Positions 8,837-17,355 of a stretch of 64,000 nucleotides of DNA are shown one piece after another (positions within the stretch are counted from its first letter, which is position 1; each line of letters starts with the position of its first letter). The notes beneath the pieces were generated by a model. The model worked only from the letters and a program-made list of their open reading frames with translations. It was not told where the DNA came from and did not search any database. A program made the translations under genes and the position numbers. Source of the stretch: Paenibacillus sp. J2TS4 (GTDB lineage: Bacteria; Bacillota; Bacilli; Paenibacillales; NBRC-103111); contig NZ_BOSH01000016.1 in NCBI RefSeq assembly GCF_018403245.1, positions 59,138 through 123,137 of the forward strand. The letters are read 5' to 3'.

Positions 8837-8964
8837 GACATGCAGAAATACATGTCAATTTACGAGAATCCGCAAAATAGGGTAAAAGACGTGCAATACT
8901 ACAGGTCTTTTACCACCCAAAGTGGAAAATCGGCCAAATGGCTAAAATGACATGCACTTTTGCC
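8837..8964. repeat. Intergenic array of TGCA-N4-TGCA motifs (array B)
   Basis: The 591-base gap 8483-9073 holds three motif copies at 8841, 8892 and 8953 (steps 51 and 61 bp), each preceded by a run like TAAAA(A/T)GAC. The second lies in a perfect 10-bp inverted repeat, GGTAAAAGAC (8881-8890) with GTCTTTTACC (8905-8914). The first lies in GACATG (8837)/CATGTC (8851). I saw nothing gene-like in the rest of the gap. Confidence 0.7.
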
Positions 8965-9030
8965 GGTTCTTGTTTCCCCGGGGCTTGCAATCGTAATAGA
9001 ACGAAAGCAAGTTAATGGCGATCGTTACAA

Positions 9031-9068
9031 TACGGAAGCGAGGCTAGCTGAAGCCTTCCGCTTCCGTA
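9031..9068 (-). terminator. Hairpin downstream of gpr, possible terminator
   Basis: TACGGAAGCG (9031-9040) pairs perfectly with CGCTTCCGTA (9059-9068), with an inner AGGCT/AGCCT arm. It lies a few bases after the gpr stop. The T-run is poor, so termination is likely but not certain. Confidence 0.5.
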
Positions 9069-9073
9069 TATAA

Positions 9074-10069
9074 TCAGTGAGTATAGGCCGAGACGTTATC
9101 CATATCAACCGCTTCGTGCAGCGCCGCATTCAGGCCGCTGGCAATAATGTGGGCAATATCTTCAATGAATTGATCGATTTCCTTTGGAGTCACCAGCAAA
9201 TCATGACCGAGCGGGGCAAGAACCTCCTTAACCAATTGAAGCCGCTCCTGTTCCTGCAGCTGATCGAGCATACCGAGGATTTGCCCGGTCTGATCGGTCA
9301 GCTTTTGAAAATGATTGGCCATCAGATCGATGCTGCTATTGACGATAGTCGAAGCATATACGACCGTAGGCACACCGATGGCAATGACCTTCACACCAAG
9401 AACCTCTTCGGTCAGCCCTTTGCGTTTATTTCCGATGCCGGAGCCAGGATGAATGCCCGTGTCGGCAATTTGGATGGTCGTATTTACCCGTTCCAGCGAT
9501 CTGGAGGCCAAGGCGTCGACCGCAATGACAAGATCCGGCTTGGTCATCTCTACAATGCCTTGAACGACTTCACTGCTTTCAATTCCGGTTATTCCCAGCA
9601 CCCCTGGGGCAACCGCACTGACCTGGCGGTATCCGGGACTGACCTGGTCTGGCATCAGCTCAAAGTAATGCCGGGTAACCATGCAGTTCTCCACCACCAA
9701 AGGGCCAAGCGAATCCGGCGTGACATTCCAATTGCCCAGTCCGATAATGAGCACTTTATCTTCCGGTCCGATTCCGGTTTCTTTAAGAAAGGCAGCAAAC
9801 TGCTGAGCTAATTTCGTTGTCACGCGATTTTGCAGCTCGCTGTCCTTTTCCCTTAGCTTCGGTACTTCGACCGTAATATAGTTTCCCGGAAGCTTGCCGA
9901 TGGATTGGCCAGCTTCAGGGGAGGTCACCCTTATTCTCGTAAAACGGATTCCCCCCTCCTCTTCCGTCTCGGTTTCCAATCCAGGCAAATCCTCTCCAAA
10001 CTGCCGGGCAGCCATTTCTCTCGCTTCCAACGCTAAATCGGTTCTAACCGAATAGGCACTCAAATCCAT
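9074..10069 (-). CDS. gpr: Germination protease GPR (spore SASP endopeptidase)
   Basis: GPR cleaves small acid-soluble spore proteins during germination and is made as an inactive zymogen in the forespore. The 331-residue protein shows the family segments VLIIGLGNWNVTPDSLGP, VVENCMVTRH, SAVAPGVLGITGIE, AVDALASRS and TGIHPGSGIGNKR. The N-terminus MDLSAYSVRTDLALEAREM includes the propeptide with its Glu-rich stretch at about residues 33-38. Translation starts at the ATG at 10069 with GGGAG upstream. It is oriented like spoIIP but is not adjacent to it as in Bacillus. Confidence 0.95.
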   Translation of the reverse strand: MDLSAYSVRTDLALEAREMAARQFGEDLPGLETETEEEGGIRFTRIRVTSPEAGQSIGKLPGNYITVEVPKLREKDSELQNRVTTKLAQQFAAFLKETGIGPEDKVLIIGLGNWNVTPDSLGPLVVENCMVTRHYFELMPDQVSPGYRQVSAVAPGVLGITGIESSEVVQGIVEMTKPDLVIAVDALASRSLERVNTTIQIADTGIHPGSGIGNKRKGLTEEVLGVKVIAIGVPTVVYASTIVNSSIDLMANHFQKLTDQTGQILGMLDQLQEQERLQLVKEVLAPLGHDLLVTPKEIDQFIEDIAHIIASGLNAALHEAVDMDNVSAYTH

Positions 10070-10229
10070 TCCTTCGAATCTCCCTTCACTTGCAATCCAA
10101 TTTCTCCTATTGTGTCATGAAAACCTCTTCATTATGCAGCCGGTCAACCAGCAAAATGAGCTCAAAGGGACCTCTCGGCCGGTCTTCCAAGCGCGGCAAA
10201 GGGAGTTCATAGCGACCCTAAGGCGACTA

Positions 10230-10258
10230 TTGATTTTTGAAGTTCAGCGTGGTAGAAT
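10230..10258 (+). promoter_or_regulatory. Sigma-A promoter of rpsT
   Basis: TTGATT (10230-10235) and TAGAAT (10253-10258) are 17 bases apart. They lie about 70 bases upstream of the rpsT start, leaving a short leader. Confidence 0.65.
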
Positions 10259-10329
10259 GTTTAAAGTTGTCAAGAACTTGGGTGAACCACTTGATTGAAC
10301 TGGTTTTCTGGAACTAGGAGGTGAACGAA

Positions 10330-10602
10330 ATGCCAAACATTAAATCCGCTATTAAACGGGTTGCTACGAACGAAAAGCGTCGTTTGCAGAACGCTTCCCA
10401 AAAGTCCGCACTCCGTACGGCAGTGAAAGCTTTTGAGCAAGCAGCTGATAGCAACAACGTAGAAGCCGCTCAACAAACGCTGCAAGTTGCCGTTAAAAAA
10501 TTAGACAAGGCAGTTACCAAAGGCCTGATTCATAAAAATGCGGCCAACCGCAAAAAATCCCGCCTGGCGAAAAGATTCAACCAATTAAGCGCTCAAGCTT
10601 AA
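10330..10602 (+). CDS. rpsT: 30S ribosomal protein S20
   Basis: S20 is a primary 16S rRNA-binding protein of the small subunit. The 90-residue protein is highly basic and almost entirely helical, starting MPNIKSAIKRVATNEKRR and containing the conserved GLIHKNAANRKKSRLAKR near the C-terminus. I chose the ATG at 10330 because AGGAGGTG lies seven bases upstream; a GTG at 10321 overlaps that ribosome-binding site. It is divergent from gpr and convergent with holA, as in Bacillus. Confidence 0.97.
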   Translation: MPNIKSAIKRVATNEKRRLQNASQKSALRTAVKAFEQAADSNNVEAAQQTLQVAVKKLDKAVTKGLIHKNAANRKKSRLAKRFNQLSAQA

Positions 10603-10650
10603 GATATGAAGCTTCCATTGCGGTAGCCATACTTATATGAGAACTCGAAC

Positions 10651-10689
10651 AAAGTCCAAAGAACTTCTTTACGAAGTGCTTTGGACTTT
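10651..10689 (+). terminator. rpsT terminator
   Basis: AAAGTCCAAAG (10651-10661) pairs perfectly with CTTTGGACTTT (10679-10689), with an inner ACTTC/GAAGT stem, followed by ATTAGTT. It may also slow transcripts coming from holA on the other strand. Confidence 0.8.
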
Positions 10690-10736
10690 ATTAGTTACCG
10701 AAGATTACCCGCCCCCATCATCCATCCCCCGCCTAT

Positions 10737-11756
10737 CTAGCCGGCCATGTCCAGGAGCAGAAGCTCCAGGCCAAATCCTTTATCTATTTGACCGCTTTTC
10801 ATCCGATAATCCAAATCTGCCAGCTTGGACATAATTCCGTTCAGCCGCCCGGAATCATATTTCCGGGCCTGCTCTGCCGCCAGCTTGACAGCATAGGGAT
10901 GCGCTCCGATCGTGCCGGCAATCTGCTGATGGGAATAGCCCACCTGAACCAATTCCTTCACCTGCATAATCATTCGGAATTGACGGGCCATTAGAGCAAT
11001 GATTTTAATCGGCTCCTCCCTTTGCTTGAACAATTCATGAAGGATATCCAGAGCTTTGGCGGTGTTCATGCGCACCATTTCGTCGATCAGAATAAAGATG
11101 CTTTGCTCTGTCGTACGAACGACCATTTGCTCAACCAGCTTTTCCTCCACTTCCCCTCCAGTGCCAACATATAAAGACAGCTTGTCCAGCTCCATAGCCA
11201 GATTCTGCAAATCGGTCCCCCCATACAGCAGAAACCTCTCCATAGCCCCAGCCGCAAAGGTCATGCCTAGCCGCCCCGCTCTCCGGGCAACCCAGTCCGC
11301 TAACTCCTCCGCAGATAACGTCGGGAAAGCGAGCAGGGCTTTCCGTTCCTTTAAACCTTTAACCACTTTTTTGCGTTCATCCAGCTTATCGGCGTCCACA
11401 ATGAGAATGAGAACCGTATAATCTACCGGATTTTTCATATAGTCCGTTAATCTCTCTACCCGATGCTCCTGCTTGGACGTATCTCGTGAACCGGTCAGGA
11501 ATTGGGCATTGGACGCGATTACAATCTTCTTCGGAACAAGGAATGGGACCGTTTCTGAATCGTCGAGAACAGCGTCCAATGGGGTTTCGTTCAAATCGTA
11601 CCGACTGATCGCAAACTCCTTGTGCTCCGGTTCAACCAGCTTATCGATTAAGAAGGTAATAAATTCTCCTCGCCGGTAAATTTCAGGACCATAGCATACA
11701 TATATAGGCATGACCTTGCCGCTGTCGATTTCCTTAACCACATGTCTGTAACTCAT
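10737..11756 (-). CDS. holA: DNA polymerase III delta subunit (clamp-loader wrench)
   Basis: HolA opens the sliding clamp as part of the clamp loader at the replication fork. The 339-residue protein has the delta-subunit layout: an N-terminal domain with VMPIYVCYGPEIYRRGEFI, the strand VLILIVDADKLDERKKVVKGLK, a middle helical domain (GTDLQNLAMELDKLSLY), and the C-terminal collar domain (ALMARQFRMIMQVKEL). I chose the ATG at 11754-11756 (MSYRHVVKEI) with GAGGTGGGA just upstream; a longer form adds eight residues. It is convergent with rpsT, the usual Firmicutes arrangement. Confidence 0.93.
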   Translation of the reverse strand: MSYRHVVKEIDSGKVMPIYVCYGPEIYRRGEFITFLIDKLVEPEHKEFAISRYDLNETPLDAVLDDSETVPFLVPKKIVIASNAQFLTGSRDTSKQEHRVERLTDYMKNPVDYTVLILIVDADKLDERKKVVKGLKERKALLAFPTLSAEELADWVARRAGRLGMTFAAGAMERFLLYGGTDLQNLAMELDKLSLYVGTGGEVEEKLVEQMVVRTTEQSIFILIDEMVRMNTAKALDILHELFKQREEPIKIIALMARQFRMIMQVKELVQVGYSHQQIAGTIGAHPYAVKLAAEQARKYDSGRLNGIMSKLADLDYRMKSGQIDKGFGLELLLLDMAG

Positions 11757-11787
11757 ACTTCCCACCTCATCGTTCATCATAACAGCA

Positions 11788-11835
11788 ACAAAGGGAAGAC
11801 GTCAAAATCGTTTCGATTTTACGCCTTCCCTTTGT
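11788..11835 (-). terminator. Hairpin between the anti-sigma gene and holA
   Basis: ACAAAGGGAAG (11788-11798) pairs with CTTCCCTTTGT (11825-11835), enclosing a second stem AAAATCG/CGATTTT. It lies 140 bases downstream of the anti-sigma gene stop. The adjacent T-run is weak. Confidence 0.55.
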
Positions 11836-11976
11836 CCCAATGGACTTCTTGTATATTAACACCCGGTGAAAAGCTCTAGAAACTTTCCCCTGAGTGGTCT
11901 AACCCAACAGAGGTCCGGTTTGGCAGCTTTTAATATACTATATGTCCAAGGGCAGTTCAGTGTGAGCCCCTAAAGG

Positions 11977-13206
11977 CTAATTTTTTAATTCCGTTTGTTC
12001 AACGACATCGACTGTATACCTCGAGGTGCCGGAGTCCGATTGCACCTCATATACCAACTGCCGGTCATTCAGCCATTCGACTAATAGAACAGTATCCTCC
12101 GGCTTCCACTGACGAAGGGAAGCGTATAGAAGTCTCCCTTCCTCGTCATTCACATACAGCTTCTGATCGATAATAAACGCTCGTGCGCTTCCATCAGGAG
12201 ACTCCATCCCTTCGTCCTCGGATGTGAATGAGGCGCTTCCGGCAGTGTCATCGGGCCCGGACTTGAAATTTAACCGGTCAGCCCCCTCCTCAGCAGGAGG
12301 GATTCCCATAAATGACGGTCCGGCTTCATTGGCCAGCCCCTGCTCCGCATCCACAACGGCAGACTCCGGCTCCGGCTCATCTGCAATACCCGGTTCGGCA
12401 GGGGCCGATGGACTGTTAGCACTTGGAGGAGTATCTCCCTGATGGGCAGAAGGCATCCCATCGGCGATCGATTTAGACACATTATGCGTTTCAGAAGTAT
12501 CTGGCGATGTTGAATCAGCCTTGCTATCCCCCGACCTCGAAGTGCTTCCGGAAGAAATCCGGGCATCGAGCCCTTCGGCGGGGACTTTATCCGAATCTGT
12601 CTTCTTCCTCTTATCCAAAGCAGAATCGCCAAGAGAATCCGCAGATTCATTACCCTCTGGCGTATCTTCCAGAGCACCCGATTCCCCATTGTGCTGCGCT
12701 TCATTATTAGTTTCTGCTCCACTGCTTGGAGCCTCTTTGGAACTCATATCCTGGATTTCCCGGCTTAACGAAAGTTCGGCATACTCCACGTTCGAATTCG
12801 GGGAATCGAATATAAAAATCCCCAGCGCCACACCGGCAGCAGCCACTCCACTTATCGCGGTCCACATCCACCTTCCGCGCCTTGGCCTACTATGGCGAGG
12901 GCTTTCAGACCTCTCAATGCTTGCGGAGCTTATGGGACTTGTCACCGCAGGATGCTCTTCCTTAGAATTCATACCCGCTGCTGAATCCAGCTCCATCAGC
13001 TTGGGCAGGATGGAATCCACGATGCTTATCGGAGGGACAACATCGGAAAGAGAATCCAGTTCCTCGGATAATCGCTTCATTCTTTGCAGTTGGTCGGCAC
13101 AGTCGGCACACTGCTCAATATGAAGGAAGAAACGCTTCTCCTCTTCTTTGGCCAAATCTGAATCCAGGTATCGCTGCAACAGCTCTTCCGCTTCATGGCA
13201 ATTCAT
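11977..13206 (-). CDS. Zinc-finger anti-sigma factor with long exported domain
   Basis: This 409-residue protein is predicted to hold the ECF sigma factor of the preceding gene at the membrane. The N-terminal zinc anti-sigma domain has MNCHEAEELLQRYLD and the HxxxCxxC signature HIEQCADC (about residues 29-36). One membrane segment follows (WMWTAISGVAAAGVALGIFI, about 112-132). The exported part is a roughly 150-residue Ser/Asp/Glu/Pro-rich, probably disordered stalk, then a C-terminal domain (about 320-405) with SPDGSARAFIIDQKLYV and LVEWLNDRQLVYEV, reminiscent of TolB/PD40 blades. Its start overlaps the sigma gene stop by four bases (ATGA), so translation is coupled. The signal sensed is unknown. 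Confidence 0.85.
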   Translation of the reverse strand: MNCHEAEELLQRYLDSDLAKEEEKRFFLHIEQCADCADQLQRMKRLSEELDSLSDVVPPISIVDSILPKLMELDSAAGMNSKEEHPAVTSPISSASIERSESPRHSRPRRGRWMWTAISGVAAAGVALGIFIFDSPNSNVEYAELSLSREIQDMSSKEAPSSGAETNNEAQHNGESGALEDTPEGNESADSLGDSALDKRKKTDSDKVPAEGLDARISSGSTSRSGDSKADSTSPDTSETHNVSKSIADGMPSAHQGDTPPSANSPSAPAEPGIADEPEPESAVVDAEQGLANEAGPSFMGIPPAEEGADRLNFKSGPDDTAGSASFTSEDEGMESPDGSARAFIIDQKLYVNDEEGRLLYASLRQWKPEDTVLLVEWLNDRQLVYEVQSDSGTSRYTVDVVEQTELKN

Positions 13207-13751
13207 CCCCGAACACCTCCCTTCTGATATTCTTGGAGGTAAATTTGAAGCTGTTTCCTGGCTCGAAACAAATACGATTTAACCGTATTGATCGGCAAAT
13301 CAAGGGATTCGGCTATTTCATTGTAAGAAAATTGCTGCAAATATCGCAGCACCACAACCGAACGATGATGGTCCGGCAGCTTGTCGATCGCATCATGGAT
13401 ATCCTTCGCTACATAAGAAGATATAACTTTCTCTTCAACGTTATCCTCCGCATGGAAATCCAGCTCGTGTTCATCTATGGACACCGAGGGCTTGGCTTTT
13501 CTGAATTTATCCATACATAGATTAGTGACTATTCGTTGAACCCATGTTTTAAAAAGCGCCTTCTCTTCATAGGTATGAATTTTGGTGTAAATTCTTAAGA
13601 GAGCTTCCTGGGAAGCATCCATGGCGTCTTCCTGATTTCCTAATATATAAAAGGCGGTTCGGTAAACATGAGTTTCAATTTCGCGCAAAAGAGTTATCAG
13701 AGCGTCGCGATCGCCCGCTTGAGCAGCTTGGATCAATTCTGGCGCTACCAA
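13203..13751 (-). CDS. ECF RNA polymerase sigma factor
   Basis: The 182-residue protein has only sigma regions 2 and 4, the ECF layout. Region 2 is GNQEDAMDASQEALLRIY followed by FKTWVQRIVTNLCMDKFRK; region 4 is LPDHHRSVVVLRYLQQFSYNEIAESL with the helix-turn-helix LPINTVKSYLFRARKQL. I chose a TTG start at 13749-13751 because AAGGGAGGGGG lies nine bases upstream; an upstream ATG at 13790 lacks a ribosome-binding site and precedes this one. It is overlapped by its anti-sigma gene. The group resembles SigW/SigX-type envelope-stress factors, but the exact class cannot be assigned here. Confidence 0.9.
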   Translation of the reverse strand: MVAPELIQAAQAGDRDALITLLREIETHVYRTAFYILGNQEDAMDASQEALLRIYTKIHTYEEKALFKTWVQRIVTNLCMDKFRKAKPSVSIDEHELDFHAEDNVEEKVISSYVAKDIHDAIDKLPDHHRSVVVLRYLQQFSYNEIAESLDLPINTVKSYLFRARKQLQIYLQEYQKGGVRG

Positions 13752-14025
13752 GGCTGGGATCCCCCTCCCTTGCATACATATAGACGGCATGCTGCCGCAA
13801 AATGTTGCATTCTATCAAACATTATTATAATTATTCATTCAGACCTATCTAGAATACCAGATTTAAAGAGCACAGCCTATAGACTTCTATCATTTTTTAA
13901 CGAGAAAAGAGAGGAAGATTGACCGCCTCTGGAAGCCATGGTACGATTATAAAAGTTGTTTCTTATTGGAAATAAGTTTCTTCTAACATTTATTTACTAC
14001 AATTTAATGGCGGGGGTATAACCGA

Positions 14026-14934
14026 ATGAAACTGCTAACTTTTATGCAAGACGGTTCGTATCGTTTAGGTGTCAAGACGGAAGAAGGAGTTATCGACGTT
14101 CAGGCCGCGGCAGCCCACTTGGGGGTTAACGATTCCGCGCTTCCCACAACGATAATGGAAGCGATCGCAAATGGAGAACAAGCTGCAGGCTCCTTGCAGA
14201 ATTTGGTGGATAAGGTGAAAGCGGAGTCCGGAAACCGCTCCTACCTGCTGGACGAGCTTAAGCTGAATTTGGGGCCATGTGTGACCCATCCTAATAAAAT
14301 TATTTGTGTAGGACTAAATTATCGCAAGCATGCAGAGGAAACCAACTCACCGATTCCGCAATATCCGATCCTCTTCAATAAATTCAACAATACGCTGACC
14401 GGTCACGGACATACCGTCACTCTTCCTAAAGTAAGTACTAAAGTAGATTATGAAGCGGAGCTTGTCATCGTTATTGGCAAGAAGACGAAGGATGTGTCCA
14501 AAGATCAGGCTCTTTCTCATGTGTTCGGATACTGTAATGTGAATGATTTGTCTGCTCGTGATTTGCAGCTTCGCACCCCGCAATGGCTGCTTGGCAAAAC
14601 CTGCGACGGCTTCAGCCCGCTGGGACCCTATCTTGTCACTTCCGATGAAGTGGGCAATCCGAACGATTTGAAAATCCAATGCTTCGTTAACGGCGAAGAG
14701 CGTCAAAGCTCCAACACATCGGATATGATTTTCCATTGTGACGAGATTGTAAGCTATATTTCCCAATATATGACACTGGAGCCGGGAGATCTTATTCTGA
14801 CGGGTACTCCGGAAGGGGTAGTGCTCGGTTATCCGGAGGACAAGCAAGTTTATCTGCAGGATGGAGATATTGTGACTATCGAAATCGAGAAGCTGGGTAA
14901 ATTGACGAATCGGATGGTCCAGGAACGGCATTAA
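14026..14934 (+). CDS. Fumarylacetoacetate hydrolase-family protein
   Basis: The 302-residue protein belongs to the FAH superfamily, metal-dependent enzymes that hydrolyse or decarboxylate beta-diketo acids in catabolic pathways. After a variable N-terminal domain (about residues 1-85) the FAH domain has KIICVGLNYRKHAEE, the metal-binding VDYEAELVIVIGK (two acidic ligands), FGYCNVNDLSARDLQ and the C-terminal LILTGTPEGV. GGCGGGGG lies upstream of the ATG. It stands alone with its own terminator, so the substrate cannot be inferred from neighbours. Candidate activities are acylpyruvase, oxaloacetate decarboxylase or a ring-cleavage-product hydrolase. Confidence 0.88.
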   Translation: MKLLTFMQDGSYRLGVKTEEGVIDVQAAAAHLGVNDSALPTTIMEAIANGEQAAGSLQNLVDKVKAESGNRSYLLDELKLNLGPCVTHPNKIICVGLNYRKHAEETNSPIPQYPILFNKFNNTLTGHGHTVTLPKVSTKVDYEAELVIVIGKKTKDVSKDQALSHVFGYCNVNDLSARDLQLRTPQWLLGKTCDGFSPLGPYLVTSDEVGNPNDLKIQCFVNGEERQSSNTSDMIFHCDEIVSYISQYMTLEPGDLILTGTPEGVVLGYPEDKQVYLQDGDIVTIEIEKLGKLTNRMVQERH

Positions 14935-14970
14935 TGGAACACCCTCATTTGCTCTAATATGAAAATTTAA

Positions 14971-15012
14971 AAGCCGCTGAGAGGAGCGATACTCCCCTTG
15001 GCGGCTTCTTTA
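14971..15012 (+). terminator. Terminator of the FAH-family gene
   Basis: AAGCCGC (14971-14977) pairs with GCGGCTT (15001-15007), with an inner GGAG/CTCC arm, followed by CTTTATT. Confidence 0.8.
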
Positions 15013-15045
15013 TTAAAGGAACGTGCTTTTAGCTGAATAGCCAGC

Positions 15046-15537
15046 CTAATGTAATCTGACCTTATTTCTTCTGGAGATAAGCTTTAATATGGCCAGCCGG
15101 TATTTACGAAATATATAATAAAAGGCGGCATAACCCAACAAACTGAATACAAGGCTGTTAACGACTCCCCCAAGGACGAACTTAATCCCCAGCTTTCCCA
15201 GCTTGTTAACGTTAACGGCTGCCTCTACATATTCCATATTTTCCAATGAAAAATCAGGAAGCTTTTTTCTCGGATGGAACAATAGCCTGCCGGTCACATA
15301 ATTCATATAGAACAAAACCGGCCATATAATAGATCCTATGGAAGCGGCAATAATAGAAGCGGGGAGATTGCCTTTGGCCAACCGGGCAAAAGCGATAGAA
15401 AGAGCAGGCCCGATTCCGAAGGTGGGAAACCAGCAGGGAAAAAATCCAGTGACCAGCCCGATGGATACTTGGTGCGCCCCTTTATTTACCCTAAACAATT
15501 TCACCGTATAGTATTTTAATCTTCTGATCAGCTTCAT
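15046..15537 (-). CDS. DUF2062 membrane protein
   Basis: The 163-residue protein matches the DUF2062 pattern: a basic N-terminus (MKLIRRLKYYTVKLFRVN), the glycine/proline-rich first membrane segment VSIGLVTGFFPCWFPTFGIG, a second IAASIGSIIWPVLFYMNYVTG, and a third near residues 125-145. The function of the family is unknown. The start at 15537 has AAGGAGT upstream; a longer frame lacks a ribosome-binding site. It lies downstream of the binding-protein operon, but a terminator at 15635-15662 separates them. Confidence 0.8.
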   Translation of the reverse strand: MKLIRRLKYYTVKLFRVNKGAHQVSIGLVTGFFPCWFPTFGIGPALSIAFARLAKGNLPASIIAASIGSIIWPVLFYMNYVTGRLLFHPRKKLPDFSLENMEYVEAAVNVNKLGKLGIKFVLGGVVNSLVFSLLGYAAFYYIFRKYRLAILKLISRRNKVRLH

Positions 15538-15634
15538 TGTTACTCCTTTACGGTGAAGGTTATTGCCCAATATTATCTCATGCTTTTCAACAAGATACAA
15601 TATACCTCCCAGGGTTCTGACGACAATAGAAAAG

Positions 15635-15662
15635 CCGGATCTCCGTCTATAACGGAGTCCGG
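15635..15662 (-). terminator. Terminator of the sugar ABC transporter operon
   Basis: CCGGA-CTCCGT pairs with ACGGAG-TCCGG (15635-15662) around CTATA, and the minus strand continues with CTTTTCTATT. It lies just after the stop of the last operon gene. Confidence 0.85.
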
Positions 15663-15676
15663 TATCCAGCAAAGAA

Positions 15677-17308
15677 TCATTCCGCCCCTTGCATGTAACG
15701 CTCATAGCCGGATTGATAGATACTCATATATTCTTCCAATCCCATTTGCTTCAGAGTGCTGACATAATTGTCCCATTCATTAAACGAAATCGATCCATTA
15801 ATAAACCTGGCCCTCATTTCGTCCACGTAGGGATGAATGTCCGCGCTCAGGATGGACATTCTCTCAGTTTCTTCCTGAGTGTAGGTGAAGGGAGGCCAGA
15901 TTTCCTTCACTACGTAAGGCCTCACTCTTTCTGCCGCTTCCAGCGACTCCGGCAAGCTCTCCGATCCCTTGAAATACTTGCGGGATACAAAGCCCGGGTA
16001 ACTGCCGCCCAGCCAGACGACATATTTGCTAAGCTCCTGCTCAAGCGTCCGGCCATCCTTGCTGTTCAGAATATGATCGGTATACACGAACTCTCCGTCA
16101 GCCGTCTCCTCATAGGATTCCCCTTCGATGCCCATGAAGAACATTTTATTGCCCTCATCGCCAAAAAAATAATCGATCCAACGGACGGTCGCTTCTGGAT
16201 ACGGATTTCGATCCGTAATGACGAACGCACCTACATGAATCAATGGAGTTTTTACATGAGAATACAGACGGTCGCCATGGGGCCCCTCCAGCGCAGGAAG
16301 CCCGACATATCCTTTTTGATTCATTAAAGTAAAGGGAGACGGAACGAGCATCGTTCCATATATTCCAGTGGCACCATTAGCGTACAGGGCACTGCTCTTG
16401 ATCGTAAAAACATCTTTTTCAATGAGTCCTTCGGAATACAGCCTATGAATATATTCGAGCACTTCCTTGTAACGCGCGTCCGCCGGAATGAATCTAAGCT
16501 CGTTCGTCTCTGGATCCATATCGACTCGGGAATGCCCTAGTCCACGGTTCCCGAGCCCCCAGGCTCCCTTCAGATGATTAATTAAAGGACCTATGCCAGC
16601 CGCGCCAAAAGGAACTTCATCCGCCTTCCCATTCCCGTTCAAATCCGTCTCTTTAACCGCTTTTAAATACTCATAGAACTGATCCGTCGTTTCCGGCGGC
16701 TCCATTCCCAGCTTGTCCAGCCATTCTTCTTTAGCCCAAATAGGATAACCGATCAACATGGACATAAAATCCGGATCATAAAAGGAAGGAAAAGAGTATA
16801 TGTTTCCATCCGGCATCGTTAAGCCTTTACGGATTTCCGGGTACTTGTCCAGCAATTTTTTAAAATTTGGCGCATATTCATCGATTAAATCATTCAAACG
16901 AATCAATATTCCTTGCTGGCCGTACCTCAATAAGTCAGCCGAGCTAAATCGAGATGTCATGAAGGCATCCGGATAATTCCCATCGGCTAACACTAAATTT
17001 CTTCTGGAAGATAATTGGTCAAAAGGGACCATTTGAAATTTAGTTTCAATTTGAGTCATTTGGGCATATTCTTGCCACAGCATAACTTCATTCCAATCGG
17101 GGTTGGAGGTAGGCGATTTTCCTGCAAAAATACGTAACGTTATCGGCTCTTTAACAATCGGCATTCCAGTTGGATTAACATAATCCTTCCCGATTTCCGG
17201 CCTATGATCCTCCTTGTCTCTTGACTTTGACTGGTTGTCGCATGAGACAAGAAGGCCGGTAAACAATACAGCAATGGTAATTCCCGATACCCACCTTTGC
17301 ATGTCCAT
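15677..17308 (-). CDS. ABC transporter sugar-binding lipoprotein (copy 1)
   Basis: This 543-residue extracellular solute-binding protein (LplA/YtcQ type) would capture an oligosaccharide or related solute for the permeases upstream. The signal peptide ends in the lipobox LLVSC at about residues 20-24. The mature part has two-lobe binding-protein signatures such as GLTMPDGNIYSFPSFYD and a predicted calcium loop DLNGNGKADE like that of alginate-binding AlgQ. It is a full-length paralogue of the next gene upstream, pointing to tandem duplication. It is the last gene of a four-gene operon with no ATPase. Such systems usually share an MsmX-type ATPase encoded elsewhere. The start ATG is uncertain between 17308 and 17302. 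Confidence 0.88.
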   Translation of the reverse strand: MDMQRWVSGITIAVLFTGLLVSCDNQSKSRDKEDHRPEIGKDYVNPTGMPIVKEPITLRIFAGKSPTSNPDWNEVMLWQEYAQMTQIETKFQMVPFDQLSSRRNLVLADGNYPDAFMTSRFSSADLLRYGQQGILIRLNDLIDEYAPNFKKLLDKYPEIRKGLTMPDGNIYSFPSFYDPDFMSMLIGYPIWAKEEWLDKLGMEPPETTDQFYEYLKAVKETDLNGNGKADEVPFGAAGIGPLINHLKGAWGLGNRGLGHSRVDMDPETNELRFIPADARYKEVLEYIHRLYSEGLIEKDVFTIKSSALYANGATGIYGTMLVPSPFTLMNQKGYVGLPALEGPHGDRLYSHVKTPLIHVGAFVITDRNPYPEATVRWIDYFFGDEGNKMFFMGIEGESYEETADGEFVYTDHILNSKDGRTLEQELSKYVVWLGGSYPGFVSRKYFKGSESLPESLEAAERVRPYVVKEIWPPFTYTQEETERMSILSADIHPYVDEMRARFINGSISFNEWDNYVSTLKQMGLEEYMSIYQSGYERYMQGAE

Positions 17309-17355
17309 ACCCAACTCGGCCCCCCCGACTGATGTTATTTCAACAGATGTTAACC

